Assembly (NCBI GenBank): GCA_033762815.1
Contig: JANRLF010000006.1
Coordinates: 1 to 64,000 of the forward strand
DNA: 64,000 nucleotides
Direction: 5' to 3'
Origin: JANRLF01 sp033762815
GTDB taxonomy: Bacteria > Bacteroidota > Bacteroidia > Chitinophagales > CAIOSU01
Part shown: positions 1-7,988 of the stretch, one piece after another
Layout of the letters: the number at the start of each line of letters is the position of its first letter
Numbering within the stretch: position 1 is the stretch's first letter
Notes under the pieces: model-generated
Databases searched by the model: none
Seen by the model: the letters and a program-made list of their open reading frames with translations, nothing else
What the model was told of the DNA's origin: nothing
Program-made: the position numbers and the translations under genes

Positions 1-72
1 AAAGCAAAAAAAAACAAAAAAACATACCCATTTTAGTGCAAACTATTGACAATCAAAGAAATAAGCAAAACT

Positions 73-182
73 GAAGTACTACTGAAGCACCACTGAAGTA
101 TCACCGAAATACTACTGAACACCTACTGAAGTACTACTGAAATACCACCGAAGTACTACCGAAACACCACCGAAACGGAAAA
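73..182. repeat. Degenerate 11-bp tandem repeat, 10 units (copy A)
   Basis: Ten consecutive 11-bp units of consensus GAARYACYNCY run from 73 to 182; the last unit begins GAAACG and then decays. The preceding 72 bases are A-rich and include ATTGACAATCAAAGA near 45-59. The same arrangement (A-rich leader, ATTGGCAATCAAGAGA block, ten 11-bp units ending GAAACG) recurs at 20083-20259, so this is a dispersed element and not simple low-complexity DNA. Bases 183-309, up to nadB, show no further recognisable feature. Function is unknown. Confidence 0.85.
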
Positions 183-309
183 ACACCTACTTCCAAAGGC
201 TGGTTTTGGGAAACAAATGACCCGATACATGGATAGCAGGTAAAAATGGATGGATAACAACCCCAAGTGAGCAAATCCTTAACTTCGTTGTTATTTTCGA
301 AAAACATTC

Positions 310-1911
310 ATGTCCACCACTACCGATTTCTTGATTATTGGTTCAGGCATCGCCGGGCTGTCCTATGCAGCAAAAGTTGCCGAAAAGTACCCCGAAAAGC
401 GGGTAATGATTATTACCAAGGCCGATGAGGACGAAAGCAATACCAAGTATGCCCAAGGCGGCGTGGCCGTAGTGAGCAACTTTGGAATCGATAGCTTTGA
501 AAAACATGTGGCCGATACCCTGGACGCCGGTGCAGGGCTTTGCGACTTGGAAGCCGTAGAGGTGGTGGTGCAAGAGGGGCCTAAGCGGGTAAATGAATTG
601 ATAGACTGGGGCGCCCAGTTTGACAAAACGGAAAGCGGTGAGTACCACCTAGGCCGTGAAGGCGGCCATACGGAACATAGGGTGCTGCATTTTAAGGATA
701 GTACGGGCAGGGAAATGGAAAGGGCCCTGCTGCAAAAAGTACATTCCCTGCAGAACATTGAAATATGCACCCATCACTTTGTGATAGACATTATTACCCA
801 GCACCATCTGGGCAGTATCGTTACCCGCGTTACGCCCGGCATCACCTGTTTCGGGGTGTATGTGCTGAACCACCATACCAACCGAATCGAGAAAATCCTT
901 TCGCGTATTACGGTCATGGCATCGGGCGGTGTAGGGCAGGTATACAAAAGTACCACCAACCCTACCATAGCCACCGGTGACGGCATTGCGATGGTGTACA
1001 GGGCCAAGGGCAGGGTGCGCAATATGGAGTTCATCCAATTCCATCCTACCTCGCTGTACAACCCCGGTGAAAGCCCTTCGTTCCTGATTTCGGAAGCAGT
1101 GCGCGGGCATGGCGGTATTTTGAAGCGCCCCGATGGCAGCGAGTTCATGCAGGAGTATGATGCCCGCAAATCGCTGGCCCCCCGCGATATTGTGGCAAGG
1201 GCCATCGACAATGAGATGAAAAAAACGGGCAGTGAATTCATGTACCTCGATTGCCGCCATTTCAGCAAGGAGGATTTGGAGCACCACTTCCCCAACATTT
1301 ACCACAAGTGCCTGAGCATCGGTATCGATATGCAAAAAGATATGATACCCGTGGTGCCCGCGGCGCACTATGCCTGTGGGGGCATTATGACCGACCTATA
1401 TGGCCGTACGTCCATTAACCACCTGTTTGCCTGCGGCGAATGCAGCTCTACGGGTTTGCATGGAGCCAACCGCTTGGCATCCAATTCCTTATTGGAGGCC
1501 CTGGTGTTTGCCCACCGCATTTTCGAGGCTTCGGCAGCTATGATTGATACCATAACCTTGGAGGACAATATACCCGACTGGAACGCCGAGGGCACAACCG
1601 ACCCCAAGGAAATGGTACTGATTACCCAAAGCCGCAAGGAACTACAGGAAATCATGAGCAGCTATGTGGGTATCGTTCGCTCCGATGTGCGCTTGAAAAG
1701 GGCATTGGACCGGCTGAAACTATTGTTCAGGGAAACGGAAAGGCTGTATGAAACCACCACCATATCGCCCCAGTTATGCGAGCTGCGCAACTTGATCAGC
1801 ATGGCCTATTTGATTACCAAAAGCTCGAACGTGCGCAAGGAAAGCCGCGGCCTGCATTATACTACCGACTACCCCAGCACCAAGCATTTAGCGGAAAATA
1901 CGATATTGTAG
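310..1911 (+). CDS. nadB: L-aspartate oxidase (NadB)
   Basis: This flavoenzyme oxidises L-aspartate to iminoaspartate, the first step of de novo NAD synthesis, and normally works with quinolinate synthase NadA in the cytoplasm. The 533-residue length is normal for the family. The N-terminus carries the FAD-binding dinucleotide fold GSGIAGLSYA. Further signatures of the fumarate reductase/aspartate oxidase flavoprotein family follow: YAQGGVAVV, QFHPTSL, SEAVRGHGG and the substrate and flavin region GECSSTGLHGANRLASNSL. A helical C-terminal domain follows at about residues 430-533. The ATG at 310 is used. nadA and nadC are not in the window, so the gene stands alone here, with the 11-bp repeat element upstream. 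Confidence 0.96.
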   Translation: MSTTTDFLIIGSGIAGLSYAAKVAEKYPEKRVMIITKADEDESNTKYAQGGVAVVSNFGIDSFEKHVADTLDAGAGLCDLEAVEVVVQEGPKRVNELIDWGAQFDKTESGEYHLGREGGHTEHRVLHFKDSTGREMERALLQKVHSLQNIEICTHHFVIDIITQHHLGSIVTRVTPGITCFGVYVLNHHTNRIEKILSRITVMASGGVGQVYKSTTNPTIATGDGIAMVYRAKGRVRNMEFIQFHPTSLYNPGESPSFLISEAVRGHGGILKRPDGSEFMQEYDARKSLAPRDIVARAIDNEMKKTGSEFMYLDCRHFSKEDLEHHFPNIYHKCLSIGIDMQKDMIPVVPAAHYACGGIMTDLYGRTSINHLFACGECSSTGLHGANRLASNSLLEALVFAHRIFEASAAMIDTITLEDNIPDWNAEGTTDPKEMVLITQSRKELQEIMSSYVGIVRSDVRLKRALDRLKLLFRETERLYETTTISPQLCELRNLISMAYLITKSSNVRKESRGLHYTTDYPSTKHLAENTIL

Positions 1912-1960
1912 TGCGAACCTTTTGATAACAATTTTTGGTATTTTGTTATAAACCTCGTTT

Positions 1961-2197
1961 ATGAGCAAGCAAGAGCTTAAAGACCATTTGATCAATCTCA
2001 TACAAGATATTGAAGATGAAAGTGTGTTGGAAGAACTGAAAAGTATTATAGATATGGTTCAGGAAGAACAGGCCCTTTACGTATTGAGCCCCCAACAAAA
2101 AAAGGCATTGGATGAAGCTAGGGAAGATATCAAACACGGACGATTAATTAGCAACGAAGATGTTGAGAAAGAAATTGACCAATGGTTAAACGAATAG
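1961..2197 (+). CDS. Putative antitoxin of a RelE/ParE-type module
   Basis: This 78-residue acidic, helical protein (MSKQELKDHLINLIQDIEDE at the start) resembles small addiction-module antitoxins of the RelB/PHD-like kind that carry no recognisable DNA-binding signature beyond length and charge. The assignment rests mainly on context: its last 16 bases overlap the start of a RelE/ParE-like toxin gene, the usual translationally coupled order antitoxin-toxin. The N-terminal half is predicted to dimerise or bind DNA. The C-terminal tail, rich in Glu, Asp and Lys, would wrap the toxin. The family could not be named precisely. Confidence 0.7.
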   Translation: MSKQELKDHLINLIQDIEDESVLEELKSIIDMVQEEQALYVLSPQQKKALDEAREDIKHGRLISNEDVEKEIDQWLNE

Positions 2198-2493
2198 TAT
2201 GGTCTCAGGTAGCAAAAAATGACCTGAAAGAAATTTTAGATTATTGGAATAAAAGGAATGGGAATAAGAACTATTCTAAAAAATTGAATTTTCGGATTAG
2301 ATCAGCTATTATCAAAATTTCTCGAAATAACTTTATCGGAAAACCAACTAATGACCCATCTAGGATGATAATTTTAGGTGATTACGCCTTATTTTATGAG
2401 ATTCATCAAAAAGCTATAATTATCCTTAAAATCTGGGATACGAGAAGAAAACCAGATTCCCTAACGCTTGATATTGAAACGCCCCAGCTTTGA
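2182..2493 (+). CDS. RelE/ParE family toxin
   Basis: This 103-residue basic protein has the fold pattern of the RelE/ParE superfamily: an N-terminal strand (KRIVWSQVAKNDLKEILDYW), two helices, then the C-terminal strands RMIILGDYALFYEI and IIILKIWDTRRKPDSL. The DTRRKP segment is the usual arginine-containing end of the ParE/RelE sheet. RelE members cleave mRNA on the ribosome and ParE members poison gyrase; the sequence alone does not decide between them. The start overlaps the antitoxin by 16 bases, and the TGA stop overlaps the TTG start of the next gene. The gene looks visibly more A+T-rich than its neighbours, which suggests horizontal acquisition. Confidence 0.85.
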   Translation: MVKRIVWSQVAKNDLKEILDYWNKRNGNKNYSKKLNFRIRSAIIKISRNNFIGKPTNDPSRMIILGDYALFYEIHQKAIIILKIWDTRRKPDSLTLDIETPQL

Positions 2494-3374
2494 AACTACT
2501 CCCACCCCAACATTGGAAAGACTATGAACTGATAGATACCGGCGGCGGCGAAAAGTTGGAGCGCTTTGGCAAGTATGTCCTATCCAGGCCTGAGCCACAA
2601 GCCGTGTGGGATAAATCTTTGGGAGAAGATATTTGGCAAAAAGCCGATGCCATTTTCAAAAGGGAAAAGAATGCAAAGGGCGATAGCGACAAAGGCGAAT
2701 GGGTGTTAAAAAAAGGCATGCCCGATAGGTGGCACCTCCATTATGAGCACAATGGCCTGAAACTGAACTTCCGCTTGGCATTGACCGCTTTTAAGCATGT
2801 GGGTCTTTTCCCGGAGCAAGCTACCAATTGGGATTATCTCTTTGAAATAATTCCAAGCCTGCGAAAAGACAAACCAAAGGTACTGAACCTGTTTGCCTAT
2901 ACCGGCGGGGCTTCCTTGGCAGCAAAGGCAGCAGGCGCAGAAGTGACGCATGTAGATTCCGTAAAGCAAGTAATCACTTGGGCAAGGGAAAACATGGAAG
3001 CCAGTGCCCTGCAAGATATCCGCTGGATGGCAGAAGATGCCATGAAGTTTGTAAAGCGGGAAGTAAAGCGCGGCAACCGATATAGCGGTATTATTCTGGA
3101 CCCTCCTGCCTATGGGCGCGGCCCAGAAGGGGAAAAATGGATTTTGGAAGAACAAATCAATGAACTATTGAAGCATTGCCATGCGCTATTGGAACCTAAA
3201 GATGCTTTTTTGATACTCAACATGTATTCCATGGGCTTTTCCGCCTTGATTGCAGAAAACCTGGTACGCCATATTTTCGGCACCAAGGCCACTATCGAAA
3301 CGGGTGAATTTTTTATCCCTGATAGAGCAGGCAACCGTTTGCCATTGGGCATTTTTCTTTGGCTACGGCAATAA
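2490..3374 (+). CDS. Class I SAM-dependent methyltransferase, RlmI/RlmK-like
   Basis: This 294-residue protein resembles the catalytic half of 23S rRNA cytosine/guanine methyltransferases of the RlmI/RlmKL group. The SAM-binding motif I is VLNLFAYTGGAS (about residues 131-142), the acidic motif II is THVDSV, and the catalytic-loop motif IV is DPPAYGRGP. It lacks an obvious N-terminal PUA domain. The start is TTG at 2490, overlapping the toxin stop as TTGA. It fits because the protein then begins MKLLPPQHWKDYEL with the domain complete and no upstream in-frame ATG. The RNA target is not shown by the sequence. Confidence 0.87.
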   Translation: MKLLPPQHWKDYELIDTGGGEKLERFGKYVLSRPEPQAVWDKSLGEDIWQKADAIFKREKNAKGDSDKGEWVLKKGMPDRWHLHYEHNGLKLNFRLALTAFKHVGLFPEQATNWDYLFEIIPSLRKDKPKVLNLFAYTGGASLAAKAAGAEVTHVDSVKQVITWARENMEASALQDIRWMAEDAMKFVKREVKRGNRYSGIILDPPAYGRGPEGEKWILEEQINELLKHCHALLEPKDAFLILNMYSMGFSALIAENLVRHIFGTKATIETGEFFIPDRAGNRLPLGIFLWLRQ

Positions 3375-3430
3375 TCTCTTTTCATAACATAATGACCGTA
3401 CAGGTGCTCTCTATTGCCCCTGCCTTTAGC

Positions 3431-3438
3431 TATCTTTG
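3431..3438 (+). promoter_or_regulatory. Bacteroidota -7 promoter box (TATCTTTG) for glyS
   Basis: TATCTTTG matches the Bacteroidota sigma-factor -7 consensus TAnnTTTG exactly. It ends only 5 bases before the ATG at 3444, so the mRNA would be leaderless or nearly so. No good -33 TTTG is present at the expected 19-21 bp spacing. Confidence 0.6.
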
Positions 3439-3443
3439 CCACT

Positions 3444-4994
3444 ATGAGCCAACAAGACGAACTGTTCAAAAACATTATTTCCCATAGCAAGGAATACGGT
3501 TTCATTTTCCCATCGAGCGAGATTTATGACGGATTGGGCGCGGTATATGATTATGGTCCCTACGGTGCTGAATTGAAAAAGAACATACAGGACTACTGGT
3601 GGAAATCGATGGTGCAGTTGCATGAAAACATTGTGGGCATTGATGCCGCCATATTTATGCACCCCAAAACCTGGAAGGCCAGTGGCCACGTGGATGCCTT
3701 TAACGACCCGCTGGTAGATAACAAAGACAGCAAGAAGCGCTATAGGGCAGACGTGCTGATAGAAGAGGCGGTGGAGAAAATCCGCCAAAAAATAGATAAA
3801 GAGGTGGAAAAGGGCGAAAAGCGTTTTGGCGAAGCTTTCGACAAGGCTCAATTTTTGGCCACCAACCCCAATGTACTGCGCAACCAAGCCAAAATTGATG
3901 AGATAGAAGGCCGTTTCAAAAAAGCCTTGGAAGAGGGTGACATGGCCGAGTTGAAGCAGATAATCGTGGATTTGGAAGTGGTGTGCCCTATTAGCGGCAC
4001 CCGCAACTGGACCGATGTACGCCAGTTCAATCTAATGTTCAGCACCCAAGTGGGTTCGGTGGCAGAGGAGGCCAGCACCATTTATCTACGGCCAGAGACT
4101 GCCCAAGGCATATTCGTCAATTTCCTCAACGTGTTGAACACCAGCCGCCAACGCATCCCTTTCGGCATTGCGCAAGTAGGCAAAGCTTTCCGGAATGAAA
4201 TTGTGGCACGCCAGTTTATATTCCGTACTAGGGAGTTTGAACAGATGGAAATGCAATTTTTTGTCCGCCCTGGCGAGGAGATGGAATGGTACCGCTATTG
4301 GAAACAGGAACGCCTTAGATGGCATCATAGCTTGTTCCCTGAAAACAAGCTACGCTATCACGATCATTTGAAAACGGCACATTATGCCAATGCCGCAGTA
4401 GATATTGAATTCGATTTCCCATTTGGGTTCAAAGAACTGGAGGGCATCCATTCCCGTACAGATTTTGACCTTACACAGCACCAAGAACTGTCAGGCAAAA
4501 AATTGCAGTATTTCGACCCTGAGCTCAACCAAAGCTACGTGCCTTATGTGGTGGAAACCTCCGTGGGCCTCAATCGTACCTTCTTAGCTGTAATGTGCAG
4601 TGCATATGAAGAAGAAGCCTTGGAAGACGGAAGCAGCAGGGTAGTATTAAAACTGCCCCCATTTTTGGCTCCAGTTAAGGCGGCGGTGCTGCCATTGGTG
4701 AAAAAGGATGGCTTACCTGACAAAGCCCGTGAAATATTGGCCATGTTGCAGTATGACCACCAGTGCTATTATGAAGAAAAGGATTCTATCGGAAAACGCT
4801 ACCGCAGGCAGGATGCCATAGGTACTCCTTACTGTATCACCGTTGACCACCAAACGCTGGAAGACAATACCGTTACCATCCGCGAACGCGACAGTATGCA
4901 ACAGGAAAGGGTTTCCATAGAAGCACTTCCCGGTATGATTGATCGCAAAGTAAGCTGGAAGCAGTTTGCCAATCGCGCGGAAAAGGTGGGTTGA
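3444..4994 (+). CDS. glyS: Glycine--tRNA ligase (class II, single-chain)
   Basis: This enzyme charges tRNA-Gly with glycine in the cytoplasm. The 516-residue protein is the eukaryote/archaeal-type homodimeric enzyme typical of Bacteroidota, not the alpha2beta2 form. The N-terminus has the diagnostic FIFPSSEIYDGLGAVYDYGP, class II motif 2 is GKAFRNEI followed by RTREFEQMEM, and the C-terminal anticodon-binding domain begins near ALPLVKKDG-like residues at about 415. An in-frame TTG 30 bases upstream (3414) would add ten residues. The ATG at 3444 is preferred because MSQQDELFKNIISHSKEYGF is the usual family N-terminus and a -7 box lies just upstream. Confidence 0.96.
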   Translation: MSQQDELFKNIISHSKEYGFIFPSSEIYDGLGAVYDYGPYGAELKKNIQDYWWKSMVQLHENIVGIDAAIFMHPKTWKASGHVDAFNDPLVDNKDSKKRYRADVLIEEAVEKIRQKIDKEVEKGEKRFGEAFDKAQFLATNPNVLRNQAKIDEIEGRFKKALEEGDMAELKQIIVDLEVVCPISGTRNWTDVRQFNLMFSTQVGSVAEEASTIYLRPETAQGIFVNFLNVLNTSRQRIPFGIAQVGKAFRNEIVARQFIFRTREFEQMEMQFFVRPGEEMEWYRYWKQERLRWHHSLFPENKLRYHDHLKTAHYANAAVDIEFDFPFGFKELEGIHSRTDFDLTQHQELSGKKLQYFDPELNQSYVPYVVETSVGLNRTFLAVMCSAYEEEALEDGSSRVVLKLPPFLAPVKAAVLPLVKKDGLPDKAREILAMLQYDHQCYYEEKDSIGKRYRRQDAIGTPYCITVDHQTLEDNTVTIRERDSMQQERVSIEALPGMIDRKVSWKQFANRAEKVG

Positions 4995-5022
4995 GGTAAG
5001 GCAATAAAGAGTAAGCATCATA

Positions 5023-5030
5023 TATCTTTG
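5023..5030 (+). promoter_or_regulatory. Bacteroidota -7 promoter box (TATCTTTG)
   Basis: This is an exact TAnnTTTG match located 13 bases before the ATG of the aspartic protease gene, implying a 5' leader of about ten bases. The -33 element is not convincing. Confidence 0.55.
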
Positions 5031-5043
5031 CTAACTTTATAAT

Positions 5044-5424
5044 ATGGGTCTAGTTTACGCTAATATCACCTTGTCCAATCCGGTTCAGGCAGAACTGGAG
5101 CCTTTGAACATTCGCTGCTTGGTGGATACGGGCTCTACTTATTTATGCATTCCGTCGCATATAGCCACTCAATTGAATTTAAAGTCCATAGAAACCAGGG
5201 AAGCAACCTTAGCAAATGGGGCAAGCATGCCTGTCCCTTATGTAGGGCCTATTAGAGTCACTTTTGAAAACCGGAATTGCTTTGTGGGTGCTTTGGTGTT
5301 AGGTGATGAAGTGTTATTGGGCGCAGTGCCTATGGAAGATATGGATTTGGTGGTGCAACCGAAGCTGCTGAAGCTAAGTGTAAATCCTGACAGTCCTAAT
5401 ATGGCTAGGGGTCATGTGAAATAA
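5044..5424 (+). CDS. Retroviral-type (clan AA) aspartic protease
   Basis: The 126-residue protein carries a single aspartic protease signature, CLVDTGST (Asp28-Thr29-Gly30), followed by the flap-like ANGASMPVPYVGPIRV and a second hydrophobic strand VLLGAVPMEDMDLVV. In this family two identical chains pair to form one active site, as in retropepsins. There is no signal peptide, so it is probably cytoplasmic. It stands as a single transcription unit with its own -7 box and a following terminator-like hairpin. The substrate is unknown. Confidence 0.85.
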   Translation: MGLVYANITLSNPVQAELEPLNIRCLVDTGSTYLCIPSHIATQLNLKSIETREATLANGASMPVPYVGPIRVTFENRNCFVGALVLGDEVLLGAVPMEDMDLVVQPKLLKLSVNPDSPNMARGHVK

Positions 5425-5479
5425 CAGTTAGATAATCGTACTCAAAGATTATTCTTCTTGGACTTAACTGTCATTTTTT
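5424..5479 (+). terminator. Putative terminator after the aspartic protease gene
   Basis: ACAGTTA (5424-5430) pairs with TAACTGT (5465-5471), with an imperfect inner GATAATC/GATTATT pairing, followed by a T-run at 5474-5479. The loop arrangement is long, so the call is moderate. Confidence 0.5.
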
Positions 5480-5646
5480 AATGACTATCTGCTGTTCAGC
5501 AACCTAATAGGCTCCATTTTGTTTACTACTTAACAGCTTGTTTATCATTCAATTAAACCCTTAAGCAAAAGTATTTTAGCTATTGAAAAGCCTATTTTCA
5601 TTGTTACCCTAATCATGGTATAGCTACTCAATAAGTTTTGTAGCTA

Positions 5647-5677
5647 TTGCACAATCCTTTTCATGCCCGCACCTTTG
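5647..5677 (+). promoter_or_regulatory. Promoter with -33 TTG and -7 CACCTTTG
   Basis: TTG at 5647-5649 and CACCTTTG at 5670-5677 are separated by 20 bp, matching the Bacteroidota TTTG-N19-21-TAnnTTTG layout with one mismatch in the -7 box. This would give an A-rich leader of about 42 bases before the ATG at 5726. Three copies of TAGCTA(T/C)T start at 5577, 5621 and 5641. The last overlaps the -33 element and may be an operator. The rest of the gap 5480-5646 shows nothing recognisable. Confidence 0.55.
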
Positions 5678-5725
5678 CGCTGTATTTAGAATTAGTCCAA
5701 ATAAAACCAAAACAACCCATACAAA

Positions 5726-6982
5726 ATGAAAAGCTTCTATTCTCTTGTTACCTTCATTACCCTCTCCGCTTCCTTAATGGCACAAGCAGTAACTGACACC
5801 GTCAGCACGGGCGCCTCTTATGCCAACCAAGTATGGTACAGCCTGAACAACGACGAAGTTGCCCGCTCATCAAAAGACAACTGGGACATTGCCTTTGAAG
5901 CAGAAGGCTTTACCGCCTCTATTTTGGTGAATACACAAAAGGGATTGGCGCTCTATCAAACTCCTTTCGGCGTGGCTGATTGGGCCTCTTTTGATACCAC
6001 TGGCCTAAGCACTTGGGAGCAGTTGATCGATTCAGATACCTCTTGGGGATATGGCGCATTCAACCACTCATCCATGAGCACTTTCGACTTAGGCTGGGGC
6101 ACTTACAACCTCAATACCCATGTGGTGACCGGCGATAGCATTTATGCGCTGAAACTTGCCAATGGCGATTGGAAGAAAATCAAAATTGACCAACTAGCCA
6201 ACGGGGTATATGACTTTACTTATGCCGATGTAGATGGCAGCAATGAAGTATCAGCTAGTATAGCAAAAGACGATATGCTAGGCAAAAGCTTTGGCTACTA
6301 TTCCTTTGCTGACCAAGATACCGTGATGCGCGAACCCAACAAAGATGCTTGGGACATTACCTTCACCCGTTACAGCACCATTATCAACGCTCCAGCGCCC
6401 ACCGTTTACTCTGTTACTGGCGTACTTGCCAACCAAGGGGTTTTGATTGCCGAAGCTACTGGCGTGGATGTAAACACCGTCAACTATAATGGTCTGGCAT
6501 TCGGCACGGAAATCAATACCATCGGCTATGATTGGAAAGCTTATGACAATGTGAACATGGTATTTACCATCACCGATTCACTGGCCTATTTTGTGCAGCT
6601 TACCAATGGTGAAATATGGAAATTGGTGTTTACCGGTTTCGGCGGCAGTAGCAACGGCAATTACATTTTCAGTAAGGAATTGGTTTACGACCCAGCAGTT
6701 ACCGGCATTGAGGATTTAGAGTCAAAAGCTCAAATGCTGGTTTATCCCAATCCTTCCAACGGAACGAATACCGAACTGGTGTATAGTATTGGCAATGCAG
6801 TAGATAATGCGGTAGTGAATGTATATGATTTAACGGGCCGCAATGTGTTGAGCACTTTGGCTGATGCCAACACAGGTTTGCACAGACTTACCTTGAATAC
6901 CGCTAATTTGGTAAAAGGCATGTACATTGTACGACTTTCTACAGGCTCAGCGCACCTTGAGCAAAAATTGATTATTGAATAA
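5726..6982 (+). CDS. T9SS-secreted protein with HmuY-like repeats
   Basis: This 418-residue protein has a signal peptide (MKSFYSLVTFITLSASLMAQ) and a C-terminal T9SS type A sorting domain (VYPNPSNGTN..., ending LEQKLIIE), so it should be exported across the outer membrane. The middle contains two related segments with the patterns KDNWDIAFEAEG and KDAWDITFTRYST. These recall the WDIAF core of HmuY-type haem-binding proteins, so a haemophore-like role is possible. HmuY's haem ligands could not be located with certainty, so binding is inference. It is a single gene with its own promoter and a strong palindromic terminator behind it. Confidence 0.75.
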   Translation: MKSFYSLVTFITLSASLMAQAVTDTVSTGASYANQVWYSLNNDEVARSSKDNWDIAFEAEGFTASILVNTQKGLALYQTPFGVADWASFDTTGLSTWEQLIDSDTSWGYGAFNHSSMSTFDLGWGTYNLNTHVVTGDSIYALKLANGDWKKIKIDQLANGVYDFTYADVDGSNEVSASIAKDDMLGKSFGYYSFADQDTVMREPNKDAWDITFTRYSTIINAPAPTVYSVTGVLANQGVLIAEATGVDVNTVNYNGLAFGTEINTIGYDWKAYDNVNMVFTITDSLAYFVQLTNGEIWKLVFTGFGGSSNGNYIFSKELVYDPAVTGIEDLESKAQMLVYPNPSNGTNTELVYSIGNAVDNAVVNVYDLTGRNVLSTLADANTGLHRLTLNTANLVKGMYIVRLSTGSAHLEQKLIIE

Positions 6983-7000
6983 ACGACATACAGCTTGCAC

Positions 7001-7039
7001 AACCAAAAAGGGTGGCCTTATAAGCCACCCTTTTTGGTT
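7001..7039. terminator. Bidirectional terminator (16-bp perfect inverted repeat)
   Basis: AACCAAAAAGGGTGGC (7001-7016) and its exact complement GCCACCCTTTTTGGTT (7024-7039) form a hairpin with T-runs on both strands. It lies between the convergent HmuY-like and BrkB-family genes and touches the stop codon of the latter. Confidence 0.92.
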
Positions 7040-7941
7040 TAATCCACATGTCCTAGGCGCACCTTTTCGGCAAATGATTTCGGTATAATACCCGGCCCAT
7101 AGGTAATACTGTAAGCTTTTACCAAAGCAGCTCCAAAATAGAGTATAAAGGAAGTGATGAACACAAAAAGCACCACTAGCACAATAGTGCCAGAAGCCCC
7201 GTAAATGGTACCCAAAGGGCTGGCAGCCAAAAACTTGGAAAGCAGCAGCCGCACCAAAACAAAAAGTATGCTGGTGATGGCCGAACCCAGCCAAACCGAT
7301 TTCCAGGGGACCCGCACATCGGGCAAGAACTTGTAAGTACAGGCAAACCACAAGGCAATAATAGCCGTACTAAATAGCCGACTCACAAAATTGAGCAGGC
7401 CCACATTGAAGCGCTCTGGTAGGAAGGCCGCAAGTTTATCGCCAGAAATATCCAATAAACTATCGAATAGGATGGCTACGGCAAACAATAGCCCCAAGAT
7501 AAAAACAAAGGCGATGGACATGCCCCGCTTCCGAAGCAGTAAGAGCCAGCCCTTCCCCTTTAAGGGCCGTACCCCCCAGATATCGTTCAGTGATGATTGT
7601 ATTACCACGAAAAGTGTAGTACCAGCAAACACCAAGAAACCAGTGCCAGCCACCGCATACAACCAGTTGCTGTTCATCTCTTCTATATTGCGCATTAGAT
7701 TGCCAAGCAATTCCTCGCCCTGTTGTCCAAAAATATCGCCTATTTCTTTGCTCAAGTTAGGCCCAATTCGTTCAAAGTTCAGCACCTTGCCTATTACGGT
7801 TATCAGCATGAATGGTATGGCAGGCAAAGAAAATATCGTAAAAAAGGCAGTACTCCCACTCATACGCAACAAGTCATTGCTTCTGAATTCCTTCAGAGCA
7901 CATTCCAAAAAACCAATACTTTGCTTTACCTTGGGCCGCAT
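7039..7941 (-). CDS. YihY/BrkB family inner-membrane protein
   Basis: This 300-residue polytopic membrane protein belongs to the YihY/virulence factor BrkB family. The N-terminal KEFRSNDLLRMSGSTAFFTIFSLPAIPFML and the later GTTLFVVIQSSLNDIWGVRP are typical family blocks, with about six hydrophobic segments. The biochemical role of the family is unsettled despite an old ribonuclease BN annotation; a transport role has been suggested. It is transcribed toward the bidirectional terminator. The 47-base gap upstream separates it from the beta-barrel gene on the same strand. Confidence 0.88.
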   Translation of the reverse strand: MRPKVKQSIGFLECALKEFRSNDLLRMSGSTAFFTIFSLPAIPFMLITVIGKVLNFERIGPNLSKEIGDIFGQQGEELLGNLMRNIEEMNSNWLYAVAGTGFLVFAGTTLFVVIQSSLNDIWGVRPLKGKGWLLLLRKRGMSIAFVFILGLLFAVAILFDSLLDISGDKLAAFLPERFNVGLLNFVSRLFSTAIIALWFACTYKFLPDVRVPWKSVWLGSAITSILFVLVRLLLSKFLAASPLGTIYGASGTIVLVVLFVFITSFILYFGAALVKAYSITYGPGIIPKSFAEKVRLGHVD

Positions 7942-7988
7942 ACAAAGGGGTTCGCCTTGGCTAGCTTTCTATCAAATTCTTTACCTAA

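Noticed and set aside
70..182. CRISPR array
   Set aside because: Units are only 11 bp, contiguous, degenerate and without spacers; no cas genes occur in the window.
649..1368. 239-codon minus-strand open frame opposite nadB
   Set aside because: It lies entirely within the strongly supported nadB gene, has no family features, and is one of several antisense shadows of GC-biased codons.
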